The notes under the pieces are model-generated. The model was not told the origin of the DNA and did no database searches. It saw only the letters and a list, made by a program, of their open reading frames with translations. The position numbers and the translations under genes are program-made. A DNA stretch of 64,000 nt, from positions 497,501 through 561,500 of the forward strand of contig NW_027168383.1 of NCBI RefSeq assembly GCF_040954835.1, written 5' to 3'. Below, one piece after another: positions 41,594-53,194 of the stretch. Source of the stretch: Lepisosteus oculatus (lineage: Eukaryota > Chordata > Actinopteri > Semionotiformes > Lepisosteidae). Every line of letters starts with the position of its first letter. The stretch's first letter is position 1.

Positions 41594-43961
41594 CCCAGTG
41601 GGCAAAAGACGTATAATATACGTCTATTAAACGCATACCTTAGACGTCTGAATGTGGTCTGCAATTCGTCTAGAATGAAATTCTAATATACGTCTATTGT
41701 TATACGTCAATTATACGTCTATGATTAGATGTTCATTATACGTAAATGGTTGGAGTTCTATTATACGGATAAATTTAGAGGACTATTATACATATATGGT
41801 AGGAGTTCCGGATAACTTTAGAGGACTATTCTACGTATATGGTTGGAGGTCTATTATACGGATAACTTTAGAGGTCTATTATACGTATATGGGTAGAGGT
41901 CTATTATACGGATAACTTTAGAGGTCTATTATATGTATATGGTTAGAGGTCTATTATACGGATAACTTTAGAGGTCTATTATACGTATATGGGTAGAGGT
42001 CTATTATACATCAAAGTTAGGTTTTACAGGTGTAGAAACTAGTAAATCAACCCAATGATTTGGTTTAGAAATTTATTCTGAAAATACACATTCACACCTG
42101 AAAAATATGTATTTCAAATTATACATTGTATACAATCAATCAACAATCAACATATGGGCAATAATCATAAAAAACACAACTAGTCTTAAACTTCAGCTAC
42201 AAATTCTGGTAATATGGCAATATACAGTATAGTAACGGCAAACACAAACTAATTACATTAACACACTAACTCAAATCCACATTTTGATTCAAATATACAT
42301 TTTAAAATGTACAACTTCTATATTTCCAAGAAAAAAAATATTACAATGGAAGTTAAGACGATTTTTGTCCACTATTTGCAAACCCTGTGTAATTGTCCTA
42401 ACAGTTAGAACCAAAAACCTAGTATTTTCAGTGTCCAGATCTCCTGGCCCCCTGCCTTGCATATGCATTCTTCAAGTAACACATTGCGTGCTCCTTTATT
42501 TCTTTTTCTGCTGATTTAGGGCGGGACTTCAGCACCGCAGCTAGGAGAAAATTATATAATATTACTTCCCAAATTAATGATGATTAATATCTTCTTTAGT
42601 ATAATCTAAAAAATGAACGGTTTACTAAGCTCAAAGCTGAAATAAATGTATAAAATTTGGCTTGCATCATAGAAGTTGAGCAATAAAGTCTGTCCTAATT
42701 AAAGAGTACCCAAAGTTTGAAAGTACAACATAGAATAAGAATAGAGAAACGGCAAAACGATTTAGTGTCATCTTCCCCATTCACACCATTCCCCATTTCG
42801 AATGAATTCTGTATGCGTTAAAAGACAGCTATACACAGAAAACATGCAGGACACTGCTCACGATGTTTGCCGAGCCGAAACACAGTGCGTTTTTCCAAGC
42901 CATTTGACAACGCCCGCCCACTGAAAACTGCAGCAGATCGTGTAAAGACGTTCAACTTTGTAACTACTGCACGCACAGGAAGCAGAATAAATTCCTCTTT
43001 TCAAACTGTCAAAGGTTTGCTTTGCGAACGCTGCAGGACATCGCACAACCTCTTTTGAACGGGGACAAACGATTTCTTATGGGGCGCAGTAAGTACAGAT
43101 GTTTAAAAAGCTCCACTATTTTTATGTGCCATTTTTTGCTTATTCACTTACTATTTTAATCAAAATAATATTAAGAAAGATCTGTATGTATTCAGATAGT
43201 ATTATTATTGTTCATACTTACTCGTCAAAAGAGGATTGCTGAGATATTTGCGGATATACTTCTACGTTTGAAAAACGTGTCCAAAATGGTGACCAACGAA
43301 TACTAGCAATGCATTGTGGTATATAACCGGAAAATATGCTGGGTTCGATATTTTCTCAACGTATGCGTTTATTAATGTTGTCGATATTATGGTTGAAATT
43401 TAACATTGATAATACATCGTGGCTATGTGCCCCCTGCTATGAGCTGATTTGCAATTTTAACGCATGCAGTTAGTAAGGATCAGTCACTGTTGTATGGTAT
43501 TATATACAGTATAATGACATTATGGAATAGGATGGGGACAGGCCTGGCATCACGGGGGGAGGGAGGAATGTCGCCCCTTCAGTTTTGGGCAAAAAGATGT
43601 ACCTAACTTACCTAGGAGTATACGGCACTCTGCACAGTGTACGAAGTAATTTTCGCAGTAATTAATTTATTATATTTACTATATTTATTATACACGTGTA
43701 AATTAATTACTGCGAAAATAATTTACTTCGTACACTGTGCAGAGTGCCGTATACTCCTAGTTGCGGCACACACGATACATACAGTAAAAAGCCTCAGGCA
43801 CTGTGTTAGATGTGTTTTCGACGTTATATATGCGTTTATTAATGTCGTCGATTTTACGGTTGCAATTCGACTTTGATTATACGTCGAGGCGACGTATATA
43901 TACGTATAGCCGTATTTTCGCCGTGAATATACGTATATTCGACGAATCAGTGCCCACTGGG
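41594..43961 (-). mobile_element. Non-autonomous palindromic DNA transposon (copy 2, inverted)
   Basis: Begins CCCAGTGGGCAAAAGACG and ends GCCCACTGGG, flanked by TAA on both sides. It has the same components as copy 1 in reverse order: tandem CTATTATACG units (41,700-42,005), a middle region and a hairpin (about 43,610-43,961). A 324-bp piece of the U4 3'-flank unit is embedded at 42,795-43,118. No transposase frame. Confidence 0.8.
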
Positions 43962-44628
43962 TAAACTCTTCAGCAAACTCTGAACCAGCTCTAAGGAAAC
44001 TAATCCGATTAGACGTTACTTTGACTCATCTTTTTACGCTAGGGTTAGGGTTAGCATTCCCACGCTACTTAGACACTTTGTTTACGCTCAGTGCTTGATT
44101 TTGGGAACTTCAGGACGAGTGGGAATTTTCTCCTATCTGTCAATTCTGTTTTGTTTTGGAGACTCTTGGCTGCCTATGTTGTACAGTGCAGCGTGAAGGA
44201 AACATTTTCCAAAACTGTGTCAGCTCAAAAGTTGTAAGAAAACCTCTCCAGCTGCTTTAACTCTCTTCATTTTTGTCATTTAATGTGACACTCGATGTAT
44301 AACTGGAGCCTCACATATGCAAATGGTGAGGCTCCAGTTCGACACCCAGTTCAATACCACTTTACAGTAAATGACAAAAGCATGGCAGACTGTGCCGGAC
44401 CGGCAGATTACTTCCGCTTATTTTTACCATATTAAACAATGGAAATCCAACCACTTGCATTTGTGACACTTGATTTTGGCTGCACCTAAGACACTCTTAA
44501 ATCTTCAAACACATTTCTCTTCTCCCGCAACACTCTTGTCTGTCGGCGCTATGTGGCAGCGTTGCATGACAACCCATCTCACCACGGAAAGGAACCTAAC
44601 AGCTTTGGTAAGAGAGGAGAAAAGGACC
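43962..44628. repeat. Duplicated spacer, inverted copy at 50,820-51,440
   Basis: Includes GCTAGGGTTAGGGTTAGC near 44,040 and a short inverted repeat CTGGAGCCTCACATATGCAA / GTGAGGCTCCAG near 44,305-44,336. The same DNA is present inverted at 50.8-51.4 kb and in part at 53.8-54.05 kb. No gene. Confidence 0.7.
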
Positions 44629-44702
44629 TGGCCCGTACGCGGCTCAAACCCACAACCTTGGCGTTACTAGCACCACCATCTAACCAACTGAGCTAACCGA
44701 CC
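44629..44702 (-). tRNA. tRNA-Ile-like gene carrying a Thr anticodon (AGT)
   Basis: The minus-strand 74-nt sequence GGTCGGTTAGCTCAGTTGG...GTACGGGCCA is plainly tRNA-Ile in body, but the anticodon loop reads CTAGTAA (AGT) instead of CTAATAA (AAT). The A box is intact, the B box is GGTTTGAGCC, and CCTTTTCTCC follows as terminator. The D-stem (TAGATGG) and T-stem show further changes with one T-stem mismatch. It could be an anticodon-shift tRNA or a decaying pseudogene. Confidence 0.7.
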
Positions 44703-44849
44703 TCACAACAGTGGTCCTCTCTGTGCTGCAAAAAATCAAGCTCAGGGAATTTCTTTTGTCCTTTGAATAGAAAGCCGTGTAATTCAGTGTACGGGCTTTC
44801 TCGTGCAGTTTCATAGTTCTTGTAACCCAAATCCTACACTGGCCTGAAG

Positions 44850-45215
44850 TGCCCCCCCATTTCACAGCATTTTTCAGCTGATTTAAAATGTACCTAAAGG
44901 AGAAGCATTATTGAAGACCATCAATTACCAAGAGCTTTTGTCAAAGGTTTTGGTGGTCATTTTTAATGACCACAGAGCACTATGACCTCGGTTTTACATC
45001 TCATCCAAAAGACAGCGCCCTTTTTCCAACACAGCTTCTCCGTCACTATATTGGGACATTGGGACCCGTACAGACCTCAGAGTGAGCGCCCATTAACACC
45101 ACTTCCATCTGGAAGCTTTGTTTTTCCCTGTAGCTCACCCTCATCCTGGTACTGACCTGGCTCACACCTGCTTAGCTTCAGTGGGGTTTCAGTTGCGAGT
45201 TGCAAAAGTTGGGAT
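44850..45215 (-). mobile_element. 5S-derived SINE, inverted copy
   Basis: Reverse complement of the 22.1-22.5 kb SINE, with TGGTCATTTTTAATGACCAC and the 5S-like head CACCTGCTTAGCTTCAGTGG. Next to its tRNA-Ile-like partner, as in the other two cassettes. Confidence 0.75.
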
Positions 45216-45220
45216 ACAAG

Positions 45221-46600
45221 TGTAGCGGCAATGCTTGTTAATAAGACAGAATTAAGCGTTGGTATGCTGTCCTAAATGAAGCCCCATCTCACCCCCCATC
45301 TCTGTGGTGCAGCCACAGAGAAAGTATTCATGCAGACTGATTTAAGTTGTTTTCTTTTGATAGGGAACAGCTCCCAGACAGGGATGCACTTAGCTAAGCC
45401 TGGCTATCATGATCAATGGTCATCCATTGGCGCCTATCTGTCTAGGGAGTGCTGAATGGACATCTGGACTGCATTCTTAAGTGTCAAGAGTAAGTGACTT
45501 ATATCTCACCTTGACCAACCAATCAGGGACTGGCAGGGTGTGGTAATACCACGTGGGTCTCCAATGCCCGCAAAACTCTCAACCAATCAGCACACATCTG
45601 TGTCTTGGTCAAAAAGGGAGCGCAAGCTCAGATCGGGGCTCTCCTTGGCCATTTTCGCGCATCCTCAGAGACAATCACGTGACAACTGCTGTTGTCTGCA
45701 TAGGGACTTGGACTTTGTTCTAAGCGCGAGGCCAAGCATCCCGTACGTACTCAGAATTCTACTAACGTGAATGCTCCGTTTGATCAACGGCAGCCTACAG
45801 TTGGACCCTCGTCGACAACCTGAATAGCTTATTCAGAAGCAGCGCTGGACCGGGAACGAACCAGTTTCTTCCCAGGCAAAAGAGTGACTTGTGAGGACTC
45901 GCGGTCACACTCTGTGCATAGAGACTTTCTACTAGCCAGCCGGACTGCTGGTAGATCCCCTCGGAGCAACGACTGCCCTGCGCGCCGCAGTCAGATTCCT
46001 CCGCCCGTCCTACTCCGAGCTGCACCTTGACTGGTTGGCTGGTAGCCAGAGGACGCCGACACAACGCCCATTGGACAACCGCTGGAACAGAGGCTGCAAC
46101 AGAGCTTGTCAGCTGGTTTGGTGTTCGTGCCGGGAAATTCCAAATCCATACACAGTGGATAAGTTAACCCCATGTTCTACATTGCGTCTCGAGAATTCAA
46201 TTGTACCTCAACACAAGTTGTTATCAATTTAATTCATGAGTAATGTATTTACTTCCGAGTTTAGAGTAACAATGGGTAATAACACTGATTAGCGATTTGG
46301 TAACCGAACGATATATATTGACATATATTCTCTGTTGTGTATCTCTTTGTGTTTGCATCTCTTCGAGATTATATATCTTGTATATTGATAACCCTCACAG
46401 TAAGGTCTGCCGCTCGTATCCAGGCAGACTAGTATATGTTTGGTGCACAATTTATATTAATAAATGTATCTCGTGTATTGAACCCGTGTGTGTGCGTTGT
46501 TAGTTGTTCTGGCGATTGATTTTCTAAAAGCCCCAACGAACAACCTCGTGATTACTGCTACAATTAATAAGTGTCTCAGTAAACCCATCAAACCACTACA
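45221..46600 (+). repeat. Family-B 5' LTR, second copy (1,380 bp)
   Basis: Starts TGTAGCGGCAATGC and ends CACTACA. It holds CCAATCAGGGACTGG and CCAATCAGCAC CCAAT boxes, a block shared with family A (GATCAATGGTCATCCATTGG), and TTAATAAATGTATC near its 3' end. It abuts the SINE at its left; no target duplication can be tested because the 3' end of the element is lost. Confidence 0.9.
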
Positions 46601-46605
46601 TTTAA

Positions 46606-46623
46606 TGGCGTCCCTGGGTGGGC
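46606..46623 (+). promoter_or_regulatory. Primer-binding site for tRNA-Asn (family B, copy 2)
   Basis: TGGCGTCCCTGGGTGGGC, identical to 191-208, five bases after the LTR. Confidence 0.85.
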
Positions 46624-46873
46624 GAGTTTAGAATGAAATGAGACTCAATCGTACAGAATAACTGATGTTGCTGTGAGTTCAAGTTCAGCACAGCACCGTG
46701 GCTTTTATACGCGAATACCGGGTGTGCTGATAACTGCGTAAAGAAATCCCCCTGTTTTCTAGCGTTTAGTGTAACGTGTGCTGATTGGAAATCCATCTGC
46801 TCGGGTGTTTAGATTCCATACTGTATTTTGGTAAAAGGAAAAAAAGTAATACTCTTAAAGTTTCTCTGACGTA

Positions 46874-47945
46874 ATGACAATGGCTGCTAAAATGTCTGAA
46901 GTGGAGTCGCTTATAAGTACTATTTCTAGCGACGACAATCCTGGTTACTGGAGCAGTATCGAAAAGTTGAACTTTGATGATATTGAGAAGCTGCAAGTAG
47001 ATTTAGTAGCTAAGGTAGCGAACCAGCTTAACACAGGAGGGTCTGTGAACGCAGTTCAGGTCCTATCTAGTTTCGCCTTAAATCTAGCTAAACAGCTGGA
47101 ACTGTCTTTGTCCGAGCTGACAAAGTTTCAAACGCTTCAGGGAAAGCTAGAAAGATATAAGGCGGAGCGAGTTGAGTTGTTGGATATAATCAGAGAAAAG
47201 AGAGTGAAAAGTGAGGAAAGTGAAGACAGACTCAGGGAAGTTTTAGGTAAATTAGATGACCTGTCTGCTAGAGAAACTGCGGCTGAGGTAGCTAGGAGAG
47301 ACCTAGAAGCGAGCTTGAAAGAAAAAGAAAAAGAAATTGAGAGTTTAAATGAGCTCAGCCAGGAAAGGCAAAAGGAGTTAGATGCTGCCGTACTGGAAGC
47401 AAAACAGGCTAGATCCCACTTACATGCCAGCCCACCTAGCAGCCCGGAGCGCTCACCCAGGAGGTTTCTCCCGGCCAGGGTCTGTGGTCGGATCGGCATG
47501 GGGGAGATCGCCGAGTCCTGCGCGAGACGCAAGGGCGATTCAATTCAGGCATAGACCCCCTGCTCCTGATCACGGCCGTCTCCCTGCCCACGGAGAAACT
47601 GTAAAAATTAACCTCCACTCCCTGAGGCAGTTAGCCAAAGATGTAGAAAGGTTTGACCCGACAGTGTCAGGGAATAATGTGGAGACCTACATTGATGAGC
47701 TGAGATATACTTTGCAGTTTATGCCCGAAGCGTCCGAACAGGAAAAGGCTATGTTAGTAAGGAAAACTACCAGCCGAGCGGTCCACGAGTGGATGTCTAG
47801 ACAAGGACCTGAGGTCTGTAATAGCTTTGAGGAGCTGTGTCAGGCAATGATCGGAGAATTTTCGGCTTTTATAGATCCCATATCTGCCGTGGCCACAGCG
47901 CACCATATTAAGCACGAAAAAGCTGAAGCCCCTCGCGACTATTAC
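46874..47945 (+). pseudogene. Family-B gag fragment, second copy (fossil)
   Basis: Preserves the uninterrupted leader-to-gag junction where family A inserted in the first copy. It encodes the N-terminal part, the coiled coil and the start of the capsid-like core ([31 protein letters not shown]). The element ends abruptly at about 47,945 in AT-rich unrelated sequence; no pol, env or 3' LTR follows. Broken. Confidence 0.85.
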
Positions 47946-48124
47946 CCCTATTATATAATATTTTACTATTATATAACTTGTAAAATATTACCCCCGGTCC
48001 ATTCTCTTCCAAAAGTGAGAAACACCTGTTTTCTACATTTTGTCTGTTTTAAAACCATATCTCTTTAAACCAAACCAAGAGTTTGTCTTTTGCACTGATA
48101 TTCTGATTCATTTCAATTTCAAAG

Positions 48125-48690
48125 AAAAAAAAAAACATTATCTTCCAAAGCATCATAAAATTGTCCATTCTTCCAGACTCTACTTCTCTCTTGTAGTAGT
48201 ACAGCAGACCTTTCCAGGTGAGCAGATCACAGAGTCCGAAATATGCTTCCTCCATCAAGCAAAGTACCTGAACATGACTCGGTCTTCATAAAAGCGCCCC
48301 TGTAATAAAGAAATTAAATCCAAAATCAAGAGGGCAGTTGCCTACTGAAGTTCAAGAAGTCATCAATTTTAACCTAGCAACACATTAAAGGCTGCATCTA
48401 TACAAGTACGATTCTAGAAATGCTCACCAGATTACGTTTTAAGAAAGAACTGCGCCTCAGGTTCCGCCGAGATCTTAACTCGGATGGCAGGATTCAGAGT
48501 CCGGAGTGCGGACTGATGGCGCACGGAGGGTCCACATACTGTGGATCCCTCAGTTTTCTTCCGCGTGTTTAAACCGCCAGCGTGTGGCTCTCCTGTCCCC
48601 GTGACCTCATTGCTCTGCTCTCGCCTCTGTGCAGCCGAGCCCGACTCATGGTAAAGTGGAAAAAAATATGCCCTCAACGTGGGATTTACT
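48125..48690 (-). repeat. Duplicate of 26,030-26,590 (gene-remnant upstream region)
   Basis: Matches closely, including the tRNA-Gln-like relic. The minus-strand frame LLTWKGLLYYYKREVESGR is shared by both copies but is short and unassigned. A diverged relative of the left edge occurs at 60,440-60,590. Confidence 0.65.
48459..48533 (-). pseudogene. tRNA-Gln(CTG)-derived relic, second copy
   Basis: Same 3' half and same missing D arm as at 26,364-26,438, with a few base changes. Confidence 0.55.
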
Positions 48691-49101
48691 CTGGATCGAG
48701 GATAGATGTCACCTTTTTATCGTTGAACAGGATGTATGTGATGTGGCGACTAGGTTCAATTTTGTATCCTTTTAAAAGATTAAGGACTGGGGTGAGCGGG
48801 ATTTATCACCCTTTCAGCTAAGAACCCGACGTGAGCACCGTTTAAGCTGCATAGACTCGGTCGTTTAACTCTTCTCCATTAGCAGGGTTAAGGTTAAAGA
48901 AAAAAAACATTGCTGACTTCTTTTTTTTTGCCAGCCGCGAGCGCTGATTAGCGAGGTTTGTATTTCATGTTTTGCAAGTTGCATCCATTTTAAGAAAAAC
49001 AAGTCGTTCAAGACAGGAAATGAATACTTGCATTTAATTAAGTCTAGGCGTATGCGGTTGTCCATAATGACCAGTTCTGTTCGAGAACACAGCACAAAAA
49101 A

Positions 49102-49175
49102 AGGCACCGCTGGGATTCGGACCCAGGATTTCTTGTTTACTAGACAGGCGCTTTAACCAACTAAGCCACGGCGCC
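49102..49175 (-). tRNA. tRNA-Thr(AGT)
   Basis: Minus-strand 74 nt, GGCGCCGTGGCTTAGTTGG...CCCAGCGGTGCCT, anticodon loop CTAGTAA (AGT). The A box is perfect. The B box reads GGTCCGAATCC (one change). A run of seven Ts follows directly as terminator. The acceptor pairs fully apart from a G-T. Confidence 0.9.
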
Positions 49176-49554
49176 CCGGGAGTACTGTTTTTTTGCAGCC
49201 ACTTGGACACACCACTCAGACACATCTGCATTCGGTGTGTGCTCCGCCTGCTCGCTGAGCAAGTTGCCACCTTTACATACAATAGCAACATCGACACCAA
49301 GAGAAAGGATGACAAATGGCTTTTATCTGGAACTTTTCATGTCCAAGGAGCTCAATGTGCTTTCTGTGTACAACAGGGCCACTGAACTCCACACTGGCCA
49401 CTGAACCACAGCAGTGGCTTGCTGGCTTGACATCTCCCAAGGAAAATGTTGAAATCGCATGTGGAACAGGAAAAGGACCCTCGAGTACGAGGGAAAAAAA
49501 AGAAAAAGATCACCTGGAGCGTGCCAACCCGTGTCTGGACAGCCCAGTTTCATT

Positions 49555-49636
49555 GACGAGGTGGCCGAGTGGTTAAGGCGATGGACTGCTAATCCATTGT
49601 GCTCTGCACGCATGGGTTCGAATCCCATCCTCGGCG
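49555..49636 (+). tRNA. tRNA-Ser(GCT)
   Basis: 82 nt with long variable arm, GACGAGGTGGCCGAGTGG start, anticodon GCT in CTGCTAA, and perfect B box GGTTCGAATCC. The 3' acceptor strand ends CCTCGGC rather than CCTCGTC, giving one mismatch at position 2 of the stem. Otherwise canonical. Confidence 0.9.
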
Positions 49637-49750
49637 CTCTCTATGTCTGACACGTGTGCCTGTTAGATGTTGGCCCTCCTTCTGTTTGCTCCAGTACTAG
49701 AGCTGTACATTTTCTAGCGGTGGCTGAACATGGTATAGTAGGCTAACGTC

Positions 49751-49879
49751 GGTATCGAGCAGTGGCAGTAACAGTATTTACGTGCCGCTGCTGCCAAGTG
49801 GCTCTGGGTTGAGACCGCATTTTCACTTACTTGCAGCACAAACGGAGAAAGCGATTTTTGACAGTCTCTCGAGAGACTG
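49751..49879 (+). pseudogene. Diverged U4 snRNA relic
   Basis: GAGCAGTGGCAGTA at the start, then GCGATTTTTGACAGTCTCTC and GAGAGACTG at the end match U4, and the following GCTAGGTGTTTAGGGATAGA matches the U4 3' flank. The middle (U6-pairing) section is replaced by unrelated sequence, so it cannot work as U4. Confidence 0.65.
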
Positions 49880-50597
49880 CGCTAGGTGTTTAGGGATAGA
49901 CTTTGTCAGTTCCCCCTGGGATGATGGCCTCTCAAATAGTTTGTGATTCCTCTAGACGTTTATACAGTAGAAGCCTGCTTCGTGGCTTAAATCCAAGCTA
50001 AGGAAACGAGTTAGAGGTCTGATGCAGAACTGCACTGTATGTGTGAGGAAAGCTGCCCCCTTCTGTTCCATGTCGACCGAACAGAGGACTGTAAAGGATA
50101 CGACCAAGAAACTTTAGGATGCTGGTTGGAATCCAGCTCCAAAGAAGCCCCTTTGGGTGTTATGTCATGAAAAAGTAAGAACAGAGAATCTCCCTTTGAT
50201 CAAAAGCGCAACAGAACTGTTTTCCGTGGAGCAGGTTTCAGACCCGTAGACCTGTTTTATTTGTATGGCGTTCGTAAGCGCGCAAAACAAGGACAATTCC
50301 TGCGTCTAACACGAATGTAAATGCTTTTGAAAGTGCAGTGTGGTGCAGCTTGTAAAATCCTTGTCCACATTTGTGGTTTGTTGATGTTTTTTTTCTGTCT
50401 GCCAAAGTTGCATTTTGACATCCGGACGGTGAGACTTTATCATTTGAACGTGAAGCCAGCCTTAAACCCTCTGAGGCGTGTCTGTCTGCCGGCATGTATC
50501 TTGTGAAAGGTATTTTTTTTTAACGGAGAGCGACTTTAAAAAGGTTTCCGCAGACACCTCGCACTCCGGAGGAGGAATGCGGCGGTGGCGAGCTCAC

Positions 50598-50680
50598 TGT
50601 AGTTGTGGCCGAGTAGTTAAGGCGATGGACTTGAAATCCATTGGGGACTCCCCGCTCAGGTTCGAATCCTGCTGACTACG
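50598..50680 (+). tRNA. tRNA-Ser(TGA)
   Basis: Same body as the 21.7 kb tRNA-Ser but with anticodon TGA (CTTGAAA) and consensus B box GGTTCGAATCC. It has one extra T before the variable arm (83 nt in all) and GAGTAGTT in place of GAGTGGTT in the D loop. No near T run. Confidence 0.82.
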
Positions 50681-50819
50681 GCGTCTGCTGCACGTCGCCT
50701 TGTGCCTGTGTGGCAAAGGCGAAGTGCCGCTTCTCCTTTCCTGGTACTATAAAAATGCTACATCGCTTGGTCCTGCTTCCATGGAAAGCAGTTCTTCAGG
50801 TAATTCTACTCTCTTACCA

Positions 50820-51440
50820 AAGCTGTTAGGTTCCTTTCCGTGGTGAGATGGGTTGTCATGCAACGCTTCCACATAGTGCCGACAGACAAGTGTGTTGCGG
50901 GAGAAGAGAAAAGTGTTAGAAGATTTAAGAGTTTCTTAGGTGGAGCCAAAATCAAGTGTCACAAATGCAAGTGGGAAGATTTCCAATGTTTAATATGGTC
51001 AAAATAAGCGGAAGTTATCTGCTGGTCCGGCACAGTTTGCCATGCTTTTGTCATATACTGTAAAGTGGTGTCGAACTGGGTGTCGAACTGGAGCCGCACC
51101 ATTTGCATATGTGAGGCTCCAGTTATACATCGAGTGTCACATTAAATGACAAAAATGAAGAGAGTTGTAGCAGCTGGAGAGGTTTTCTTACAACTCTTGA
51201 GCTGACACAGTTTTGGAAAATGTTTCCTTCACGCTGCACTGTACAACATAGGCAGCCAAGAGTCTCCAAAACAAAACAGAATGGACAGATAGGAGAAAAT
51301 TCCCACTCGTCCTGAAGTTCCCAAAATCCAGCACTGAGCGTAAACAAAGTGTCTAAGTAGCGTGGTAATGCTAACCCTAACCCTAGCTGGAGTTTGAGCA
51401 ATCCAGCACTGAGCGTAAAAAGATGAGTCAAAGTTACGTC
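50820..51440. repeat. Inverted copy of 43,975-44,610
   Basis: Long spacer shared in opposite orientation, including CTAACCCTAACCCTAGC near 51,372. No gene. Confidence 0.7.
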
Positions 51441-52069
51441 TAATCGGATTAGTTTCCTTAGAGCTGGTTCAGAGTTTGCTCAAGAGTTTACCTTTCACAG
51501 ATGCGCAAAGAAGAATGTTGGGGGTGCACGCTTCAAGGCGCCTTACAGCTGTAGGGAGTGATTCGAGACGATTCGTGGCGTGTGCTCGTTCCCATGTACC
51601 GTACGCCCCGGGGTGCAGTGCTAGGATGACGTACAATACCACTTGGGCACGTAACGGCGTTATGTGCAGGGTTTTCGTTTGTTCGTTTTGTTTTGCTCTG
51701 CTTTGCTTTGTTTTGCTTTCCATCGCGTTGGTAAGAGCGTAAATAAAAATGCGATTCCTGCGTCTACCACTAATGTAAGAGCTATTTCAAGTGCGACGTG
51801 GTGCGGCTTTTCAAATGCTTGTGGGCATTTCTCTGTTGTTGATTCTTTTTTTGTGTGTAACAAAGTGGCATTTTCATGTCCGGACGGGGAGACTTTATCA
51901 TTCCGACATGAAGCCAGCCTTAAACCCTCTGAGGCGTGTCTGTCTGCCGGCACGTATTTTGTCAAAGGTATTATTTTTTTTTAACGGAGAGCGACTTTGA
52001 AAAGGTTTCCGCAGCCACGTCGCATTCCGTGTTAGATTAAAGGAGGAATGCGGCGATGGTGAACTTGCT

Positions 52070-52151
52070 GTAGTCGTGGCCGAGTGGTTAAGGCGATGGA
52101 CTCGAAATCCGTTGGGGACTCCCCATGCAGGTTCAAATCTTGCCGACTACG
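52070..52151 (+). tRNA. tRNA-Ser(CGA)
   Basis: 82 nt, anticodon CGA (CTCGAAA), body as the other tRNA-Ser genes. The anticodon stem has one mismatch (TCCGT opposite ATGGA), and the B box GGTTCAAATCT departs at two positions. It may be weakly expressed or decaying. It is preceded by the long flank shared with the 21.7 kb gene. Confidence 0.78.
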
Positions 52152-52873
52152 GCGTCTGCCGCACGTCTCCTTGTGCCTGCGCGGCAAAGGTGAAGTGCCG
52201 CTTCTCCTTCCCTGGTACTATAAAAACACTAAATAGCTTGGCCCCGCTGCCATGGAAATGAGTTCTTCAGATAACCACACATCTTGCGTTCGCACCTCTG
52301 GTGTTCTACTTATGCCTTTGAAAACCTAATGAATAAAACTGAAAGAACCGACACAATATGTAGGTGCTCGTAAAGCATGCATTAAAGAACTGTTAACAGC
52401 AAGGGTTTCAGTGGGTTAACTGAGGAGAAGGCGTGATCGCTAATTGTTGACTTTTTATTTTATGTTAGAAACACTCTTACTGTGCATGACGTGCAACAAA
52501 TTTAGCCACAGAAATTGCATCACGCTTTCATGTATGCTATTGCAGACACCAACGTTGCCTAGATAGAAAACCGAAATAGCCGTGGGTTTGCTTGCTGGTC
52601 TGAAGGATCTCTCTTCGAATCTCTATCATTTGTCAATGGAAGTAAAAGGTGCTGCAATCTGATACGTTCAGAATCAAACCCGCAGCTGTTGTTCGACTTT
52701 ATTTCTTGACTAATTACAACTGAGTGTCGCATGAGCAGTTACGTAAACTTGTCTGATATATTTGAACACAAATGCCGTTCTTCAATTAAAACTAACAGTA
52801 CATTGTCAGGGACATTCAGTTCTATACAAACAAGAGACAGACAAGAGAACATTTAGTATATAATAGACAGAAA
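52152..52873. other. Spacer with interspersed repeat, no gene
   Basis: 52,610-52,860 is related to 59,570-59,940 (shared CATTGTCAGGGACATTCAG / AATTGTCAGGGACATTCAG). No coding frame of interest. Confidence 0.6.
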
Positions 52874-52897
52874 GAGGTTCGAATCCTGCCGACTACG
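52874..52897 (+). pseudogene. 3' fragment of a tRNA-Ser gene
   Basis: AGGTTCGAATCCTGCCGACT plus TACG is the T arm and acceptor 3' strand of tRNA-Ser. The rest was replaced by the repeat to its left. The downstream flank (to tRNA-Gly at 53,111) matches that after the 21.7 kb tRNA-Ser. Confidence 0.75.
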
Positions 52898-53110
52898 TTG
52901 TCCACCTCCTGTCGTTGTGTTTCGGCGCAAGCAAAGAAGCGCCCCTGTTCGGTGTTCCTGGTGGTTTTAAAATGCCAAATTGCTTGTACCCGCTCCCTTG
53001 CAAATAAGTTCTTCAGCGTCCGCGAATGGCATTTTACAGCTGGAAGCAGATGTCGACGCTTTTTGCACAGAGCACCAAAAAAGCGTCTTTTTTGAAGGCC
53101 CGGGTTCTGA

Positions 53111-53181
53111 GCATTGGTGGTTCAGTGGTAGAATTCTCGCCTGCCACGCGGGAGGCTCGGCTTTGATTCCCCGCCAATGCA
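53111..53181 (+). tRNA. tRNA-Gly(GCC), second copy, diverged T arm
   Basis: 71 nt. Acceptor and anticodon arm as in the first copy, but the T arm reads GCTTTGATTCCCC instead of GGTTCGATTCCCG, weakening B box and stem. A TTTT run follows. Possibly a pseudogene. Confidence 0.75.
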
Positions 53182-53194
53182 GTGGCTTTTGCAG

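Noticed and set aside
44040-44060. Telomere-like TTAGGG repeats (also inverted at 51,372)
   Set aside because: Only two units in a row, part of a duplicated spacer; not a telomere or interstitial telomeric array.
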